Shown: positions 1 to 5,139 of the stretch, one piece after another
How the letters are laid out: every line of letters begins with the position of its first letter
How positions within the stretch are numbered: the first letter of the stretch is position 1
From: a virus
Strand: one strand, 5' to 3'
IMG/VR virus record: IMGVR_UViG_3300029319_000053
Location: 1-57,682 of that record
Length of the DNA stretch: 57,682 bases
The notes under the pieces: generated by a model
Databases searched by the model: none
Seen by the model: only the letters and a program-made list of their open reading frames with translations
What the model was told of the DNA's origin: nothing
Translations under genes and position numbers: made by a program

Positions 1-143
1 ACTAGCCAACCATTGGCGTATGCCGAAGGATAGACCTTAAACTTCCGTTTAGCTTCAGCTTTTACCCTTGCATATAACGCTGGGTTAGTAGGCGTAGCTC
101 CGCTCTTTTTCTTTTTAGTAGTTTTTCTTTTTCTTACTACCAT
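1..143 (-). CDS. Small lysine-rich phage protein, 5' part (continues across the window ends)
   Basis: An ATG at 143 follows a good GGAGGTAATA ribosome site and opens a frame rich in Lys and Arg (starts MVVRKRKTTKKKK). It contains PSAYANGWLV, a motif I associate with small conserved proteins of marine phages. The frame is still open at position 1. If position 1 is joined to 57682 it continues in frame to a TAA at 57595-57597, giving 76 residues in total. The protein is strongly basic, so it may bind DNA or be a minor virion component, but its function is unknown. It overlaps the end of the 115-246 gene. Confidence 0.7.
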   Translation of the reverse strand, partial: MVVRKRKTTKKKKSGATPTNPALYARVKAEAKRKFKVYPSAYANGWL

Positions 144-246
144 TATTACCTCCTGTTTTTGGTATAAATTTATATTTATTCATTTTCTTTGCAAATTTTT
201 TCATATTGCTAGGGTGGGGGGCATTAATACCGTGGGCGCCTTTCAT
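115..246 (-). CDS. Small basic protein, 43 aa
   Basis: The start codon overlaps the stop of the upstream lipoprotein gene (ATGA), so translation is probably coupled. The product begins MKGAHGINAPHPSN and becomes Lys-rich towards the end. The end of the gene contains the ribosome site and start of the next gene at 143. No family recognised. The short length makes it uncertain, but gene-to-gene coupling on both sides argues that it is real. Confidence 0.5.
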   Translation of the reverse strand: MKGAHGINAPHPSNMKKFAKKMNKYKFIPKTGGNNGSKKKKNY

Positions 247-530
247 TTGATATCCTCTTCCTCTTCCTCTTCCTCTTCTTCGCCTTGAAGCTCGTTAGTT
301 TGATCATCAACTTCTTCTACAACATTATCAACAACATCACCTGTTGACTCTGTTACAGTATCAATAACTCCGCTAACATCTTCTAAAGCTGAAGTAGTTA
401 TAGCGCCTGCTGTTTTAACAGTTGAATCTATAACACTTGTTGTTAAATCTTTACCACCATCTATAACAGCACCTACCGTAGCACATGATGTTATGAAAAC
501 TGATACCAATACGATCATAATATGTTTCAT
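243..530 (-). CDS. Small lipoprotein with acidic C-terminus
   Basis: The 95-residue product has a typical lipoprotein signal peptide: MKH, a hydrophobic stretch, then the lipobox ITSC with Cys16. The mature part is low in complexity, rich in Val, Thr and Asp, and ends in a run of Glu encoded by GAGGAA-type repeats. The AAAAGGAGTAAACT ribosome site supports the start at 530. It would be exported and anchored in an envelope membrane. Phage lipoproteins of this size can act in superinfection exclusion or as spanins, but nothing in this sequence identifies either role. It sits among small Lys-rich genes next to the terminase genes. Confidence 0.7.
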   Translation of the reverse strand: MKHIMIVLVSVFITSCATVGAVIDGGKDLTTSVIDSTVKTAGAITTSALEDVSGVIDTVTESTGDVVDNVVEEVDDQTNELQGEEEEEEEEEDIK

Positions 531-553
531 AGTTTACTCCTTTTAAAAATATA

Positions 554-634
554 TTATTTTTTCTTTTTGCCCATCTTTTTCTTTTTAGATTTTTTACCGG
601 ACATCTTTTTTGGGGGTTGATTTATACAATGCAT
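554..634 (-). CDS. Tiny lysine-rich protein, 26 aa
   Basis: The frame starts with ATG three bases after the stop of the 637-897 gene and is preceded by GGAGCGTAAAA, a reasonable ribosome site overlapping that gene's end. Twelve of the 16 residues after the internal Met11 are Lys. The internal ATG (16 aa product) is an alternative start. Function unknown; one of a series of very basic tiny proteins beside the packaging genes. Confidence 0.4.
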   Translation of the reverse strand: MHCINQPPKKMSGKKSKKKKMGKKKK

Positions 635-636
635 TT

Positions 637-897
637 TTACGCTCCGCCGTAGTTTTTCTTAGTTTTTTTCTTTATGTCTTCAGAGGTCATACCATAAATA
701 CTTGGTTTCTTTTTCTTCTTCATAGGTTTCATTGTCTGCATTTTCTTTGCGGGTTTTCCAAAACCTGCACCCGCGCCTACAACTGTACCCGCAACTGCAT
801 TAGTATAAGAAGTAGTATTTACCTTTGCTACATTGTTGTCAGGGTTGCCAACCATGTCATTTTTCTTTTGTTTTCTTTTTTTACTATGAGTGCCCAT
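637..897 (-). CDS. Small lysine-rich protein, 86 aa
   Basis: The start overlaps the stop of the upstream 50-residue gene as TAATG, a sign of coupled translation, with GAAAAGGAGAAAAA upstream. Both ends are very basic (MGTHSKKRKQKK and KKKKKPSIYG), separated by a Gly/Ala/Val-rich middle that could be one hydrophobic segment. The C-terminus reads SEDIKKKTKKNYGGA. No family recognised. Confidence 0.55.
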   Translation of the reverse strand: MGTHSKKRKQKKNDMVGNPDNNVAKVNTTSYTNAVAGTVVGAGAGFGKPAKKMQTMKPMKKKKKPSIYGMTSEDIKKKTKKNYGGA

Positions 898-1049
898 TAT
901 TTTTTTCTCCTTTTCACGCCTCTACCTTTTAAGATATCAGCAAACGTTACTTTTCCATCTCCAGTTAAATCTGGAAACTTACCTTTCATTTTTTTAACTT
1001 TACGTTTTTTCTTTCTGGCCCTGGCAGCCATATCATATTTACTAGTCAT
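897..1049 (-). CDS. Basic 50-aa protein with an EF-hand/dockerin-like loop
   Basis: The product begins MTSKYDMAARARKKK and contains DLTGDGKVTFADIL at residues 27-40. The D-x-T-G-D-G-x-V pattern with Asp at loop positions 1, 5 and 12 (D27, D31, D38) matches the calcium-binding loop of dockerin and EF-hand proteins. Small proteins of this kind are, to my knowledge, common in marine phages. The gene overlaps the end of the small terminase gene by 8 bases and the next gene by TAATG, and has an AAAAGGAGAAGGTA ribosome site. Calcium binding and role are inferred only. Confidence 0.65.
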   Translation of the reverse strand: MTSKYDMAARARKKKRKVKKMKGKFPDLTGDGKVTFADILKGRGVKRRKK

Positions 1050-1644
1050 TACCTTCTCCTTTTGGTTCTAAGTATTGTGTATCTACCCCAGCTAACTTTA
1101 ACAGCTCGGAATCTGGTAGCCTTTCTAATTTTTCTAATTTGTCTACGTTTATGTTAACTTGAGTTGCTTGCTCGGGGGCAAATAGACCGTGGAGCTTGCA
1201 TAAAGAATCTACGACATTTTTTTCTTCAGTCGCGGTTGCCGATTTACGGTGCGCTTCGAAGTACATCTGAGTCGCGGTTGTACGATCAAATTTTACTTCT
1301 TCTCGCATCTCTTCTCTTAGATACTCAACAGCTTGTTGCACCTTTGGTTTTTTAAAAACTTCGTACACTGAATCCTGGTTCTTGTACCCCGCTGCACGAC
1401 CCGCGGCCGCCTTACTCATGCCACGTAAAAAATATAAAATTAATCTTTCTTCTTGGACCGAAAGCTCGGACAACTTTACTCCGGCGTAGGGAAAATGAGA
1501 CTGAAGTTCAATTCTGTCTTCGTCGGTTACTTCAACTGCTTGAGAAGTTAGTAAGCTCATGTGCTCAAAATAACACATTGGGGTGTATCTTGTAAATTTT
1601 TTGTTGAAAAATTTTTTTTGAAAAATATTAAATATATCGCTCAT
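1042..1644 (-). CDS. terS: Terminase small subunit
   Basis: The 200-residue product carries a helix-turn-helix region around residues 70-105 (MSKAAAGRAAGYKNQDSVYE), followed by a charged helical segment and a short acidic tail. This is the usual build of small terminase subunits, which recognise phage DNA and load the large subunit. AGGAGA lies seven bases before the ATG at 1644. A later start at Met29 is possible because the first 28 residues are poorly conserved-looking. The large subunit (55836-57479) is its neighbour if the ends are joined, separated by the small basic genes. It is the first minus-strand gene after the divergent control region. Confidence 0.7.
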   Translation of the reverse strand: MSDIFNIFQKKFFNKKFTRYTPMCYFEHMSLLTSQAVEVTDEDRIELQSHFPYAGVKLSELSVQEERLILYFLRGMSKAAAGRAAGYKNQDSVYEVFKKPKVQQAVEYLREEMREEVKFDRTTATQMYFEAHRKSATATEEKNVVDSLCKLHGLFAPEQATQVNINVDKLEKLERLPDSELLKLAGVDTQYLEPKGEGND

Positions 1645-1746
1645 ACATCTTCTCCTCTATCATCACAGACCCGACCCCGGACCCGATTCGCTTTACGTTT
1701 ACACTTTGTCGTTTCAGTCATTGGAACCTTGTATCAGTTTTTTCGC

Positions 1747-1770
1747 CGTCAGTCGCTACGCTTTATGACG
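1747..1770 (+). repeat. Hairpin element, copy 1
   Basis: A 5-bp stem CGTCA/TGACG encloses the 14-nt loop GTCGCTACGCTTTA. Two other copies, at 2801-2826 and 3504-3527, keep the loop almost unchanged but have different, still fully paired stems. It lies about 130 bases before the gene at 1901. The bases just downstream (GGTGTATTTGTTAGTG) resemble those after copy 2. Confidence 0.6.
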
Positions 1771-1809
1771 TTGTTGGTTGGTTGGTGTATTTGTTAGTGT
1801 CAGACTCAT

Positions 1810-1831
1810 AGTACATTACTACAGTAATACT
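1810..1831. promoter_or_regulatory. Palindrome, possible operator
   Basis: ATTACT-AC-AGTAAT (1815-1828) is a perfect inverted repeat with a 2-base centre, and AGTA/ACT flanks extend the symmetry imperfectly. Its position in the divergent control region suits a repressor or activator site. No phage-encoded repressor was recognised, so the binding protein is unknown. Confidence 0.35.
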
Positions 1832-1900
1832 TAATCAAACTAATTCAGGAGCGGGCACTAGCAACTACTTCTATTAACTTATATTCAAAAGGAGTAAATC

Positions 1901-2086
1901 ATGAGTATATCTAAAACTATTGGTAAGTACAGTTACCATGTTCACAAAGCTATCAAGACTATCAAAGTCCCTAATGTAAAGAAAGCTGTTAGCTCTACCA
2001 AGGAGCAACTCGTAGCTGGATACACAGAGGCAATGGTTCAAGATACGCCTAAACAAATGACCTTCAACTTCGGAGGTGACAAATGA
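1901..2086 (+). CDS. Hypothetical early protein, 61 aa
   Basis: First plus-strand gene of the early region. AAAAGGAGTAAATC immediately precedes the ATG. The product is basic in its first two thirds (MSISKTIGKYSYHVHKAIK) and ends with MTFNFGGDK. It has no membrane segment or signal peptide. Its 3' end contains GGAGGTGA, the ribosome site for the next gene, and its stop overlaps that gene's ATG. No family recognised. Confidence 0.65.
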   Translation: MSISKTIGKYSYHVHKAIKTIKVPNVKKAVSSTKEQLVAGYTEAMVQDTPKQMTFNFGGDK

Positions 2087-2229
2087 TATTGAATATATTC
2101 TTATCAGTATTAACTGTTTGGGTTGCATTGTTAATCCTTGTACAAACTATCATCGTAGGTAGTTTCATATACTTTGTTGTAACAGGAAAAAGTTACAATT
2201 GGGAACCAGAGGTTAGCACACATGAGTAA
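2083..2229 (+). CDS. Small single-pass membrane protein, 48 aa
   Basis: ATGA overlaps the previous stop, and GGAGGTGACAA gives a near-perfect ribosome site. Residues 4-36 are almost wholly hydrophobic (FLSVLTVWVALLILVQT and following), so this is probably a membrane protein with a short polar tail KSYNWEPEVSTHE. It overlaps the next gene by 8 bases. Small early membrane proteins of phages often alter the host envelope, but no specific role can be assigned. Confidence 0.6.
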   Translation: MILNIFLSVLTVWVALLILVQTIIVGSFIYFVVTGKSYNWEPEVSTHE

Positions 2230-2410
2230 TTACATAGCTAACGCGTTAACACTGACGATATTCACAGTATCGTTGGTGTTAACAACTCTCCTAACCATGG
2301 ACATTATCAACTACACCGGACAACAATCCTTGTTCGAGTTATTTCTATGGTTCTTCTTCGGCCTCGTAACATTCATTTACGGCAAGGTCATCATCCTACT
2401 AAATACATAA
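2222..2410 (+). CDS. Small membrane protein, 62 aa, two predicted membrane segments
   Basis: The product has two hydrophobic segments (about residues 7-27 and 36-58) joined by MDIINYTGQQS. The start is inside the previous gene, with AGAGG about ten bases upstream, so the two are probably made together. No family recognised. It is the last gene before the long non-coding stretch 2411-2896. Confidence 0.6.
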   Translation: MSNYIANALTLTIFTVSLVLTTLLTMDIINYTGQQSLFELFLWFFFGLVTFIYGKVIILLNT

Positions 2411-2504
2411 TCACCTAGAGGGGGCTAACCACCCCCTACTATCATCTATTTACTACTATCATCAGTGCCTGCGAGCGTGTGCGAGCAGGTGCATTGTGCG
2501 TGCA

Positions 2505-2795
2505 TGATTGGTTCCGCGTGTTCCACGGACATGTGCCGATGTGGAACCACTTCGTGGAACCAAGAAAAACATTGCAACAATGCAGGCTTGCTCGATGAAG
2601 AGGTGCTCGCGGTTCCATGGTTCCGCGAAAAACAAAACTGGATTTTGTAGCGGACCGTGGACCGTGGTTATTTAATCATTGTTAGTAAACCTAAAAGTAA
2701 TGGAACCAGTGGAACCATAACCTATAACCAGCATTCTTATGCTGTTATTTGTGTTCCATGAGTCGTGGAACCAAGTGGAACCAGTGGAACCAAAA
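2505..2795. repeat. Cluster of GTGGAACCA-type sites (iteron-like)
   Basis: About a dozen copies of GGAACC or its complement GGTTCC lie in this gene-free stretch, most within GTGGAACCA. Clear copies start near 2541, 2554, 2701, 2709, 2765, 2775 and 2784; reverse copies lie near 2509, 2611 and 2618, with partial ones near 2520 and 2752. The last three are spaced 10 and 9 bases apart, close to one helical turn. The unit TGG-AA-CCA is itself a short palindrome. The run GGACCGTGGACCGTGG (about 2652-2667) is a related direct repeat. This layout suits a replication origin or a cooperative operator; an RNA role is an alternative. A short hairpin interrupts it at 2725-2747. Confidence 0.6.
2725..2747 (+). 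other. Short hairpin inside the GGAACC cluster
   Basis: AGCAT-TCTT-ATGCT forms a 5-bp stem, extended by TAAC/GTTA after a one-base bulge. It lies between two groups of GTGGAACCA sites. There is no T-run, so it is probably not a terminator. Confidence 0.4.
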
Positions 2796-2800
2796 ATCAT

Positions 2801-2826
2801 ACGCCAGTCGCTCCGCTTGGTGGCGT
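2801..2826 (+). repeat. Hairpin element, copy 2
   Basis: A 6-bp stem ACGCCA/TGGCGT encloses the 14-nt loop GTCGCTCCGCTTGG, which matches the loops of the copies at 1747 and 3504. It follows the GTGGAACCA cluster directly and lies about 70 bases before the gene at 2897. Confidence 0.6.
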
Positions 2827-2844
2827 TTCTGGTGTATGTGTGAG

Positions 2845-2864
2845 TTTGATACGGGCGTATCGAA
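2845..2864. promoter_or_regulatory. Palindrome GATACG-GG-CGTATC, possible operator
   Basis: A perfect 6-bp inverted repeat with a 2-base centre at 2848-2861, with partly symmetrical TTT/GAA flanks. It lies 33 bases before the ATG at 2897, where a regulator could block transcription. The binding protein is unknown. Confidence 0.4.
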
Positions 2865-2896
2865 CCACTAACCTTTATTATAATAAGGAGTAAATT

Positions 2897-3127
2897 ATGT
2901 ATTCATTATACATTTTAATACCCGGCAAAGACGGGAAAAACAGAAGCCGAGAAATCGGCACAGCAACTACTAACAAAGACGGCAGTCTAACATGTTGGTA
3001 TGACGTTGCTATACCAACTGATGGACAAGGTAAGTTTGTACCAGTGTTCATGAGAGAGATTGTGATGAAAGAGACTTCAGCACAATCAACAGCCAGCAAT
3101 GGCGTTCAACAAGAGTTACAGGCGTAA
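2897..3127 (+). CDS. Hypothetical early protein, 76 aa
   Basis: AATAAGGAGTAAATT precedes the ATG. The first part reads like a compact beta-rich domain (MYSLYILIPGKDGKNRSREI, then a second strand-rich segment around CWYDVAIPTDGQGKFVPVFM). The last 20 residues are polar and probably disordered. No signal peptide or membrane segment. No family recognised. It follows hairpin copy 2 and a palindrome, so it is probably controlled there. Confidence 0.65.
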   Translation: MYSLYILIPGKDGKNRSREIGTATTNKDGSLTCWYDVAIPTDGQGKFVPVFMREIVMKETSAQSTASNGVQQELQA

Positions 3128-3345
3128 CTCTTTGTAGCTACCATGTGAGCTACAAACAAAGAAGGCACATGGGGGTTGTTACCGAAAGCACACGCTCGGA
3201 TGAAAAGCCGAGCACAGCTCGGTGAAGTCGTAGAGCACAAAATAGAGTCGATTGGCGTCCTTCCGCTGAAGTTAGTAAAACCTTCACAGATAACTAACAA
3301 CAGTAAATTGCTACTAAGGGAACACTTGCAAGTGTTCCCTTTTTT
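3128..3345 (+). ncRNA. Candidate structured RNA or long 3' UTR ending in a terminator
   Basis: No convincing gene is present. The stretch starts with a 9-bp hairpin TTTGTAGCT/AGCTACAAA (3131-3139 with 3148-3156). Then GCTCGG (3194), CCGAGC (3208) and GCTCGG (3217) allow two mutually exclusive pairings, as in attenuators. It ends with a textbook intrinsic terminator (3316-3345). It could be a small RNA, a processed 3' UTR of the 2897 gene, or a leader attenuating transcription into the next gene. I recognise no known RNA family. Confidence 0.45.
3316..3345 (+). terminator. Intrinsic terminator
   Basis: AGGGAACACT-TGCA-AGTGTTCCCT is a perfect long stem followed directly by a run of T. It ends the transcript that includes the 2897 gene and the structured stretch after it. 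Confidence 0.9.
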
Positions 3346-3503
3346 ACATCATCTTGGCATTACTCGTGCCGTACATCCTTTGCATATCGCGCCCACAAAT
3401 TTGCTTGCGCAATCAGTCGCGGAACGGTTCCCGTTCTCGCTCCTTATTTGTAGCCCTCATGCAAAAATGTCCGGACAACAGCCAGCAACAGCGTATGTGC
3501 GTG

Positions 3504-3527
3504 CGCGAGTCGCTACGCTTTGTCGCG
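3504..3527 (+). repeat. Hairpin element, copy 3
   Basis: Stem CGCGA/TCGCG with loop GTCGCTACGCTTTG; the loop is nearly identical to copies 1 and 2 while the stem differs. It lies about 40 bases before the gene at 3566. The rest of 3346-3565 holds no gene I can support, only a GGAAC-G-GTTCC palindrome near 3421-3431. Confidence 0.6.
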
Positions 3528-3565
3528 TTGCGAGTAGTTTTGTGTAAATACATAAGGAGGTAAAT

Positions 3566-3724
3566 ATGTGTATTGAAGAAGTGAGTATCCCTACTGAAGT
3601 GCTCAAACAAGCCGAAGCAAGCGAAAAACAATCGCAAGTTGAATATGTAAGTTCTGGTGAGTTTCTTAAGAAGTTCATCAGAAGAATTGAACTAAAGCCG
3701 CAAGGAGGTAACTATGGCAAATAA
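3566..3724 (+). CDS. Hypothetical protein, 52 aa
   Basis: CATAAGGAGGTAAAT precedes the ATG, a strong ribosome site. The product is helical and polar (MCIEEVSIPTEVLKQAEASE, then a basic segment FLKKFIRRIELKP). Its last codons carry the ribosome site AAGGAGG of the next gene, which it overlaps by 11 bases. No family recognised. Confidence 0.6.
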   Translation: MCIEEVSIPTEVLKQAEASEKQSQVEYVSSGEFLKKFIRRIELKPQGGNYGK

Positions 3725-4475
3725 TGTAGATCATTTTGACCCAGCTGATCAAGAGATTGGACCAGAATTGGTAAACGAACTTGAAACAGATGAGTCAATG
3801 TACACCCCGGACACCAATGGTGATCCAGAGGGTTCAGAAGCACGAGACAAGCAGGACGCAGTCCACTTGCCGGACTTCTATTACAGAAAATACGCTCTTG
3901 ACCACGACAGTCAACCTGTCTTCCAACAGTCAAGAGTTGACGGAATCATGGATGTATTCAAATCTAAAAAGAATACGCCTATGGTTTTCAACGCAAAGGA
4001 CGATGAACAAAGAGAAAAGGAAGAGAATTACTACCTTCAACAAGTTCAAACAATTGCAGACGGTCTCTTGCCTTTGCTCGAGACTGACCCGCAATCTACT
4101 GGTATCAACTTTTTACAGTTGACTACTAGGACTTGGGCTGAGTTTGCATCTATTGCATACGAGTACAAAGAAGAAACTGAACTAGCTAATCCGAACGATG
4201 ATTTACCTACATGGTTGATCGAGCGTGAGGACAAGATGTTTGGTCTTGGTCGTAAAGCAAGAATGCTTTCAGCCGTTGTTGGACTGATTGGACAAGACTT
4301 CGGTCTTCAAGATCTAGGCCTCAAAGACGCTCGTGTACAAAACGAGATCGAGAGACGCCAACAAAGATTGGCTGAGTGGAACTTCAAACAACATGCAGAC
4401 TCGTCTGTACGTGTGTCCACTGAGCTAAACAATGCAACCAAAGAACACACTAGAAATGTATTCGAGGCTGCGTAA
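3714..4475 (+). CDS. Hypothetical early protein, 253 aa
   Basis: AAGGAGGTAACT gives a strong ribosome site. The first 50 residues are very acidic and probably disordered (DHFDPADQEIGPELVNELET). The rest is helical, with charged and Gln-rich stretches (around ERRQQRLAEWNFKQH near residue 215). There is no signal peptide, membrane segment or recognised catalytic motif. It is followed by a UUCG-loop hairpin and a 230-base gap before the MoxR module. A role as a coiled-coil or scaffold-like partner is possible, but I do not recognise the family. Confidence 0.75.
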   Translation: MANNVDHFDPADQEIGPELVNELETDESMYTPDTNGDPEGSEARDKQDAVHLPDFYYRKYALDHDSQPVFQQSRVDGIMDVFKSKKNTPMVFNAKDDEQREKEENYYLQQVQTIADGLLPLLETDPQSTGINFLQLTTRTWAEFASIAYEYKEETELANPNDDLPTWLIEREDKMFGLGRKARMLSAVVGLIGQDFGLQDLGLKDARVQNEIERRQQRLAEWNFKQHADSSVRVSTELNNATKEHTRNVFEAA

Positions 4476-4484
4476 CATAAACCC

Positions 4485-4505
4485 GGGGACTTCGGTCCCC
4501 ACTTT
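4485..4505 (+). terminator. UUCG-tetraloop hairpin after the 3714-4475 gene
   Basis: GGGGAC-TTCG-GTCCCC is a perfect 6-bp stem with the very stable TTCG loop, placed 9 bases after the stop. Only a short ACTTTGT follows rather than a T-run, so it may be a weak terminator, an RNA-stabilising 3' end or a processing point. Confidence 0.6.
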
Positions 4506-4580
4506 GTAAGGCAGTTGTGGTGGCGCAACGTGTGTCCAGGTTCTGTGGGGTAAGTTACGTTTTTGTAAGGCAGTTGTGGT
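4503..4580 (+). repeat. Direct repeat of 19 bases in a gene-free stretch
   Basis: TTTGTAAGGCAGTTGTGGT occurs at 4503-4521 and again at 4562-4580. The whole stretch 4476-4704 is richer in G and C than its neighbours and contains further paired segments, such as CGTAAC (4640) with GTTACG (4666). No reading frame here looks real. It could be a non-coding RNA, a protein-binding region or the remnant of a duplication. Confidence 0.6.
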
Positions 4581-4654
4581 TAGAATGGCTGCGCATGTTG
4601 CCGTGACGTGTCGTCCGTTAAGGTACGGCTGTTTAGGTTCGTAACGGCGTCGCA

Positions 4655-4682
4655 CTGTGAGGTTTGTTACGGCAAGTATAAT
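4655..4682 (+). promoter_or_regulatory. Possible promoter for the MoxR module
   Basis: TATAAT at 4677-4682 is a perfect -10 box, 22 bases before the start at 4705. CTGTGA at 4655, with a 16-base spacer, is a poor -35 but resembles the TTGTGA of the promoter at 16084. Host sigma70 use is inferred, since no phage RNA polymerase was found. Confidence 0.4.
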
Positions 4683-4704
4683 ATATTAATCCGTGGAGGT
4701 AATT

Positions 4705-5124
4705 ATGGGATTAGATCAATATGGTGGTTGGCTCGAGCCAAAAAAAGAGTCTAAAGATAATGTTGTTGACCTTTTTGAAGAAAAAGACAACAGCAATCAA
4801 TGTTTCGACTGGCGTAAACATGCTAGGCTACAAGAATTTATGCGTAACTTATATTATTCAAAGCAGGATAAGCTACCTGATCTTGGTGTAATGGGTTGCG
4901 AGTTTAATTGCACAAAAGTATTTCTTAATAAAGAAGATGTGCTTAATTTACAAGAAGCAATACAAAACGACAACTTGCCTTTTTGTTCTGACGGTTTCTT
5001 TTGGGGACAACAGTTCCAAGAAGAATCTATGAAAGAGTACAAAGAACAAGACTTACAGTTTTGTGAAGAAGCACTTAAATGGCTCGAAGAAGGCAAACAA
5101 GTGTACTACGAGTGTTGGTATTAA
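4705..5124 (+). CDS. MGLDxY-type conserved phage protein of unknown function
   Basis: The start chosen is the ATG after GTGGAGGTAATT, giving 139 residues that begin MGLDQYGGW. Proteins beginning MGLD(M/Q)Y, followed by a WRKH-like motif and a C-terminal Tyr/Trp-rich end, are widespread in phages. Here WRKHARLQEFM lies near residue 37 and the end is VYYECWY. I know of no established function for the family; some database names for it are doubtful. It precedes the MoxR gene by 15 bases and is probably co-transcribed with it. Confidence 0.75.
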   Translation: MGLDQYGGWLEPKKESKDNVVDLFEEKDNSNQCFDWRKHARLQEFMRNLYYSKQDKLPDLGVMGCEFNCTKVFLNKEDVLNLQEAIQNDNLPFCSDGFFWGQQFQEESMKEYKEQDLQFCEEALKWLEEGKQVYYECWY

Positions 5125-5139
5125 AATATAGGAGGTTAT

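Larger units (their letters stand above)
1645..1900. promoter_or_regulatory. Divergent control region
   Basis: No gene is apparent in these 256 bases, which separate the minus-strand terminase/virion side from the plus-strand early genes. The region holds hairpin element copy 1 (1747-1770), one isolated TTGGAACC site (1721-1728) like those clustered at 2505-2795, and an imperfect palindrome at 1810-1831. I could not identify a convincing -35/-10 pair in either direction. Confidence 0.5.

Noticed and set aside
610-1071. Plus-strand frame of 153 aa rich in Phe and Leu
   Set aside because: It is the complement of three Lys-rich minus-strand genes (Lys codons read as Phe/Leu) and lacks a ribosome site.
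2465-2650. Cys-rich 61-aa frame in the GGAACC cluster
   Set aside because: No ribosome site, composition unlike neighbours, and it overlaps the repeated non-coding motif, which explains the recurring residues.
3176-3563. Two overlapping plus-strand frames (123 and 69 aa)
   Set aside because: The first runs through a perfect intrinsic terminator and the second through hairpin copy 3; neither has a ribosome site or protein-like composition.
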